Shown one piece after another: positions 14,192 to 17,413 of a stretch of DNA of 17,413 bases. Under the pieces are notes generated by a model. It was not told the DNA's origin. It worked only from the letters and a program-made list of their open reading frames with translations, and made no database searches. Numbering within the stretch: position 1 is the stretch's first letter; each line of letters starts with the position of its first letter. The stretch is taken from assembly GCA_002395965.1 (NCBI GenBank), contig DGVT01000004.1, forward strand, positions 1-17,413. Reading direction: 5' to 3'. This DNA is from Porphyromonadaceae bacterium UBA4277 (lineage in GTDB: Bacteria; Bacteroidota; Bacteroidia; Bacteroidales; Muribaculaceae). A program made the position numbers and the translations under genes.

Positions 14192-14267
14192 TGTGCTGTG
14201 TGTTGGGTGGTGTGCTGTGTGAGGGTTAGGGTTGCAAAAAACTTGTGTGGCAGTCGCCGTGCGGTGC
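14192..14267 (-). repeat. Low-complexity spacer with TGTGCTGTGTG repeats
   Basis: The 76-nt gap between the HD gene and the kinase holds TGTGCTGTGTG at 14192-14202 and 14211-14221 (plus-strand reading), followed by AGGGTTAGGGTT. It is a GT-rich simple sequence with no obvious promoter or terminator, consistent with read-through. Confidence 0.45.
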
Positions 14268-16313
14268 TCAGCCGGGCTTTGTTTCGGTGGTGGCAGGCTC
14301 CGGGTAGCTGATGCGAGTGTGGTAGAACGCGCACAGGCGCTCGATAAACACTCGCTTGGTGGTTTCCACATCCTTGAAGCTGATGGGCGACTCGCGTAGC
14401 AGTCCGTCGCTCATCTGGCCGTTGATGATGCGCTCGACGAGGCTTGCTATAGCCTGCTCGTTGTATTCTTTCAGGCTCTTGGCTGCGGCTTCACATGAGT
14501 CGGCCATCATGAGAATGGCGGCCTCCTTAGTCTGCGGGTTGGGCCCGGGGTAGGTGAATTTGGCCGGATCCACATCGGGGTTCTTCTCGCGTGCCTTGTT
14601 GTAGAAATACTTTGTCATGCCGTGGCCGTGGTGCTGTGCAATGAGGTCTTTGATCACTTGCGGCAGCCGGGCTTTCTCGGCTATGCGCAGTCCGTTGTTC
14701 ACATGCTCAATGATGATGTGTGCGCTTTGCTCGGGCTCGAGGGCGTCGTGCGGGTTGACTCCGCTCTGGTTCTCGGTGAAGAATGCCGGGTTGTCGGTCT
14801 TGCCGATGTCGTGATACAGTGCTCCGGCACGCACCAGCTGGACGTTTGCCCCGATTTTCAGTGCGGCTTCCTGGGCAATGTTGGCCACTTGCAGCACATG
14901 CTGGAAGGTGCCCGGGCATTTTTCCGAGAGGTTTCTCAGCACACGGTTATTGATGTCGCTCAGTTCCACCAGTGTGACGGTGGATGTGAAGCCGAAAATC
15001 TTTTCCACGATGAAGATGCCGAAATAGGCAAACGAGAGCACCACGCAGTTGATTGCGAAGTACATAAAGTAGTGCCACCCTAAGCTGGTGATGTTTCCGC
15101 CGCGCACCAGATGCAGTGCCGAGAAGGCAACGCTGTAGGCCAGGAAGATGAACAGTGCGCACATCACCAGTTGTGAGCGCTTGGTGATTTCCTGCATCGA
15201 CACGATGGCGATGCCGCCGGCCAGGAATTGCATGATGATGAACTCGGCCTGCTCGCGTGCCACCAGCGAGCAGATGAGCACCACCACCATGTGTATGAAG
15301 AACGACGTGCGTGCATCGAAAAACGTGGTGATGATAATCGGCACAAAGGCAAATGGGATGAGATACAGGTAGTTGATTCTGAACATTGTCACCATGAACA
15401 CCGCCACTATAAAGACCGTGATGAAGATGATGATAAACGTCATGCTCTTGAGCTGGGCGAAGATGCGCGGTCGCATGAGCTTCATGAACACATATAGCAC
15501 AATCATCAGTATGGTGACGATGAGCACTTTGCCAATCAGTGTGTAGCCCTGTCCGCTGCGCATTTGTTCGCGTTCTTGCAGCATCTGCTCGTAGGTCTTG
15601 AGATAGGTGTATTTTTCGGGTGTTACCAGGTTTCCGGTGAATATTATGGCTTCTCCGGTCATGATGGTGCCGCGTGGTGCGAGTGCCGTCGAGAGGGCGT
15701 CGTTGAGCAGTTTGTCGTTCTCTTGCTTGTCGATGACGATGTTTGGGGTGAGGAATTTCTCTCCGCCTATGGCGCCCATGATGCCGTGTCCGTCGGGCAG
15801 GGTGATGGTGGAGTCGAGCTGCTCGTAGGCTTCGCGCACCGATAGCATTGCTGTGGCATCTACCACTTCGGCAACGCTGTTTTCGTCGAGAATGCGCACG
15901 TTCTTGATGCGTCCGGCCTTGATGCCGTCGTAGGTGTCGTTATCTACCAGCCCGGTGGCATAGATGCTGCTCACTGCCGCCAGCAGGCGATAGCGTGTGG
16001 CCTGCGGGATGCCCGGCGTCGAGGCCAGGGCTTGCGCCAGTGCCTGCTGCTGTGTGGCGGCCACTTCGTCGTCGTGGCGGTAGATGTAGATGAAGTTGGT
16101 TTCCACGCTATCTCTCACGCGGGCTTTGGTGTCTTCGTCAAGCTCCTTGGGAATGTCGAACGGAGCGGTGAGCATGGGGTAGAGCCACGGCTTGTTCACC
16201 TCGTAGGTGATGGCCTGGTGCCCGGTTTGCCGTGGCAATGCCAGCGAGATGATGACGATGGCCACGGTGAGCATGAGAATGATGCTGAGGTTATGTTTGC
16301 TTTCCTTTGTCAT
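14268..16313 (-). CDS. pgpH: 7TM-HD cyclic-dinucleotide phosphodiesterase, PgpH family
   Basis: PgpH enzymes hydrolyse cyclic di-AMP to pApA at the inner membrane. The layout is full: TM1 at about 10-27, an extracytoplasmic domain to about 255, seven helices at about 258-440, then a cytosolic HD domain. HD-site residues are H472 in FQHVLQ, H501-D502 in YHDIGK, H537 in IIEHVN, H561/H562 in AQHHGHG and D605 in MMADS. The 681-aa length is about normal. The start is the ATG at 16313 and not the longer frame from 16403, because the extra 30 residues overlap the upstream gene and precede a normal N-terminal anchor. It lies 35 nt after the RelA/SpoT gene. c-di-AMP as substrate is inferred from the family. 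Confidence 0.9.
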   Translation of the reverse strand: MTKESKHNLSIILMLTVAIVIISLALPRQTGHQAITYEVNKPWLYPMLTAPFDIPKELDEDTKARVRDSVETNFIYIYRHDDEVAATQQQALAQALASTPGIPQATRYRLLAAVSSIYATGLVDNDTYDGIKAGRIKNVRILDENSVAEVVDATAMLSVREAYEQLDSTITLPDGHGIMGAIGGEKFLTPNIVIDKQENDKLLNDALSTALAPRGTIMTGEAIIFTGNLVTPEKYTYLKTYEQMLQEREQMRSGQGYTLIGKVLIVTILMIVLYVFMKLMRPRIFAQLKSMTFIIIFITVFIVAVFMVTMFRINYLYLIPFAFVPIIITTFFDARTSFFIHMVVVLICSLVAREQAEFIIMQFLAGGIAIVSMQEITKRSQLVMCALFIFLAYSVAFSALHLVRGGNITSLGWHYFMYFAINCVVLSFAYFGIFIVEKIFGFTSTVTLVELSDINNRVLRNLSEKCPGTFQHVLQVANIAQEAALKIGANVQLVRAGALYHDIGKTDNPAFFTENQSGVNPHDALEPEQSAHIIIEHVNNGLRIAEKARLPQVIKDLIAQHHGHGMTKYFYNKAREKNPDVDPAKFTYPGPNPQTKEAAILMMADSCEAAAKSLKEYNEQAIASLVERIINGQMSDGLLRESPISFKDVETTKRVFIERLCAFYHTRISYPEPATTETKPG

Positions 16314-16348
16314 TTGAGTGCCGGTATATAAACTGCTGTGTGCGTGGG

Positions 16349-17413
16349 TCAGTTGCCTCGTGTGGCAGTGTTCACGCCTTTCACTTTCTTCAAGCGTTTG
16401 CACAGGTTGGTAATCACGTTTGTGTCTTCGATGAGCACGTCCAGGTCGCAGCTGAACACGCCGTCGTGGGCCTTGATGTTGAGTGATCGCATGTCGATGG
16501 CCATGTTGGTGGAGATGATATAGATAATCTCTTGCAAGATGCCCAGTCGGTCGATGCCCTCAACGTGTATCGATGCCGGGAATTTCTCGCGCGACGATGC
16601 CCAGCGTGTCTGCACCAGGCGGCTGCCGTAGCTGCTTTTGTAGAGCTGTGCTCTGTTGCAATCCTGCTTGTGGACGATGACTTCGTTGGCATCGTTGACA
16701 AATCCCACCACGTCGTCGCCGGGAATGGGTCGGCAGCAGGTGGCTATCTTGTAGTTGCTCACGCCGTCCACGGTTTTGAGCTCATACACTTCTTTAGTGT
16801 TGATGGCCTGTGCTGCAGGTCGCTCGGTGTCGTCGCGCTTGTCGGCTTTGTCTTTCGACGAGGCAAAGGGGTTGCGCCACAGCTTGTTGATGAAGTTCCT
16901 TTGCTGTGGCTTTACTGAGCGCAGCAGCTGGTCGCTCATGGCAATCTCGTCGTTGCCAATGAGGTAGAACAGGTCGTCTTTGTTTTGTGCTTGCTCGCTG
17001 TTGATGATGCGCATGAGCACATCGGGTGTCATTTCTATGCCGTTGGCCATGAGGAAGTTCCTCAGTCGTTGCTCGCCGTTGTTAATCACGTTGCGGCGGT
17101 TGTGCCGCAGTGCGGCGCGCAGTCGTGTCTTGCCCTTGGCCGTGACCAGGAATTTGTCCCACTCGGGCGACGGCTTCTGCGAGTGTGAGGTGAGCACTTC
17201 CACCTGGTCGCCGCTGTGCAGCTTGTGCGACAGCGGCACGAGCTTGTGGTTCACCTTGCCGGCAATGCAGTGTGTGCCCATCTCGGTGTGCAGTGTGAAG
17301 GCCATGTCGAGCACGCTGGCGTCTTTGGGCAGTGCTATCAGGTCGCCGCGTGGAGTAAACACCTGTATCTCGCTGGCAAAGAGGTTGAGCTTGATGGTGT
17401 CGAGGAAGTCGAG
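16349..17413 (-). CDS. RelA/SpoT (p)ppGpp synthetase/hydrolase, C-terminal part
   Basis: Only the regulatory half of this stringent-response enzyme lies in the window (354 residues); the gene continues beyond 17413. From the edge, the chain reads LDFLDTIKLNLFASEIQVFTP, the usual entry to the TGS domain. The TGS domain itself follows (VFTPRGDLIALPKDASVLDMAFTLHTEMG). After a helical region comes the conserved cysteine segment IATCCRPIPGDDVVGF, then a C-terminal ACT domain. The HD hydrolase and nucleotidyltransferase domains would be outside, so RelA and SpoT type cannot be told apart. The codon at 17362 is GTG inside the gene and not a start. It is the first visible gene of the probable operon with pgpH, the kinase and the metallo-hydrolase. 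Confidence 0.95.
   Translation of the reverse strand, partial: LDFLDTIKLNLFASEIQVFTPRGDLIALPKDASVLDMAFTLHTEMGTHCIAGKVNHKLVPLSHKLHSGDQVEVLTSHSQKPSPEWDKFLVTAKGKTRLRAALRHNRRNVINNGEQRLRNFLMANGIEMTPDVLMRIINSEQAQNKDDLFYLIGNDEIAMSDQLLRSVKPQQRNFINKLWRNPFASSKDKADKRDDTERPAAQAINTKEVYELKTVDGVSNYKIATCCRPIPGDDVVGFVNDANEVIVHKQDCNRAQLYKSSYGSRLVQTRWASSREKFPASIHVEGIDRLGILQEIIYIISTNMAIDMRSLNIKAHDGVFSCDLDVLIEDTNVITNLCKRLKKVKGVNTATRGN

Noticed and set aside
14222..14234. Telomere-like AGGGTTAGGGTT
   Set aside because: Only two units in a GT-rich spacer; chance is the simplest explanation.
14192..14371. Longer histidine kinase N-terminus from the ATG at 14371
   Set aside because: It overlaps the HD gene by 104 nt and encodes a Ser/Pro/His-rich stretch before the membrane helix; the GTG at 14191 fits better.

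Overview
The window looks like core chromosome from a member of the Bacteroidales (Bacteroidota). Four features point there: the secD and secF genes are fused; RecA follows a Bcp peroxiredoxin; promoters have the Bacteroidota form (-33 TTTG, about 20 nt, -7 TAnnTTTG); and Shine-Dalgarno sequences are nearly absent. The moderate GC content would fit a gut lineage such as Muribaculaceae, but the family is a guess. I see no phage, insertion sequence, CRISPR array, tRNA or rRNA.

The layout is three blocks. (1) Bases 219-2565, minus strand: a NatAB-type ABC exporter, ATPase then permease. (2) Bases 2941-11977, plus strand: a long-chain polyprenyl diphosphate synthase and RNase HII; then secDF, closed by a very strong terminator; then argR, an ArgC-like gene and ssb; then bcp-recA, closed by a terminator. 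(3) Bases 17413-12110, minus strand: the C-terminal part of a RelA/SpoT (p)ppGpp enzyme running in from the window edge, a PgpH-type 7TM-HD phosphodiesterase (expected substrate c-di-AMP), an orphan membrane histidine kinase, and an RNase Z-like metallo-beta-lactamase-fold protein. Gaps in block 3 are 24-76 nt, so it is probably one operon. recA and the metallo-hydrolase gene converge.

Most genes are ordinary housekeeping. The strongest oddity is the gene after argR. Its fold, NADP-binding loop and C-terminal motif are clearly those of N-acetyl-gamma-glutamyl-phosphate reductase (ArgC), but the catalytic Cys is Asp, the HRHxPEI histidines are gone and the STGAG loop is gone. It looks like an ArgC-derived pseudoenzyme coupled to the arginine repressor. 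Other points of interest are an SSB with no acidic C-terminal tip, a nearly leaderless polyprenyl synthase transcript, a recurrent promoter-spacer motif (CTCGC, 7 nt, TAAyTTTG), (p)ppGpp and c-di-AMP enzymes in one operon, a possible small membrane peptide overlapping the start of argR, and several small intergenic repeat and hairpin clusters.

Three genes (rnhB, argR, the kinase) appear to start with GTG. Two starts were moved downstream from the longest open frame: the HD phosphodiesterase to 16313 and the kinase to 14191.
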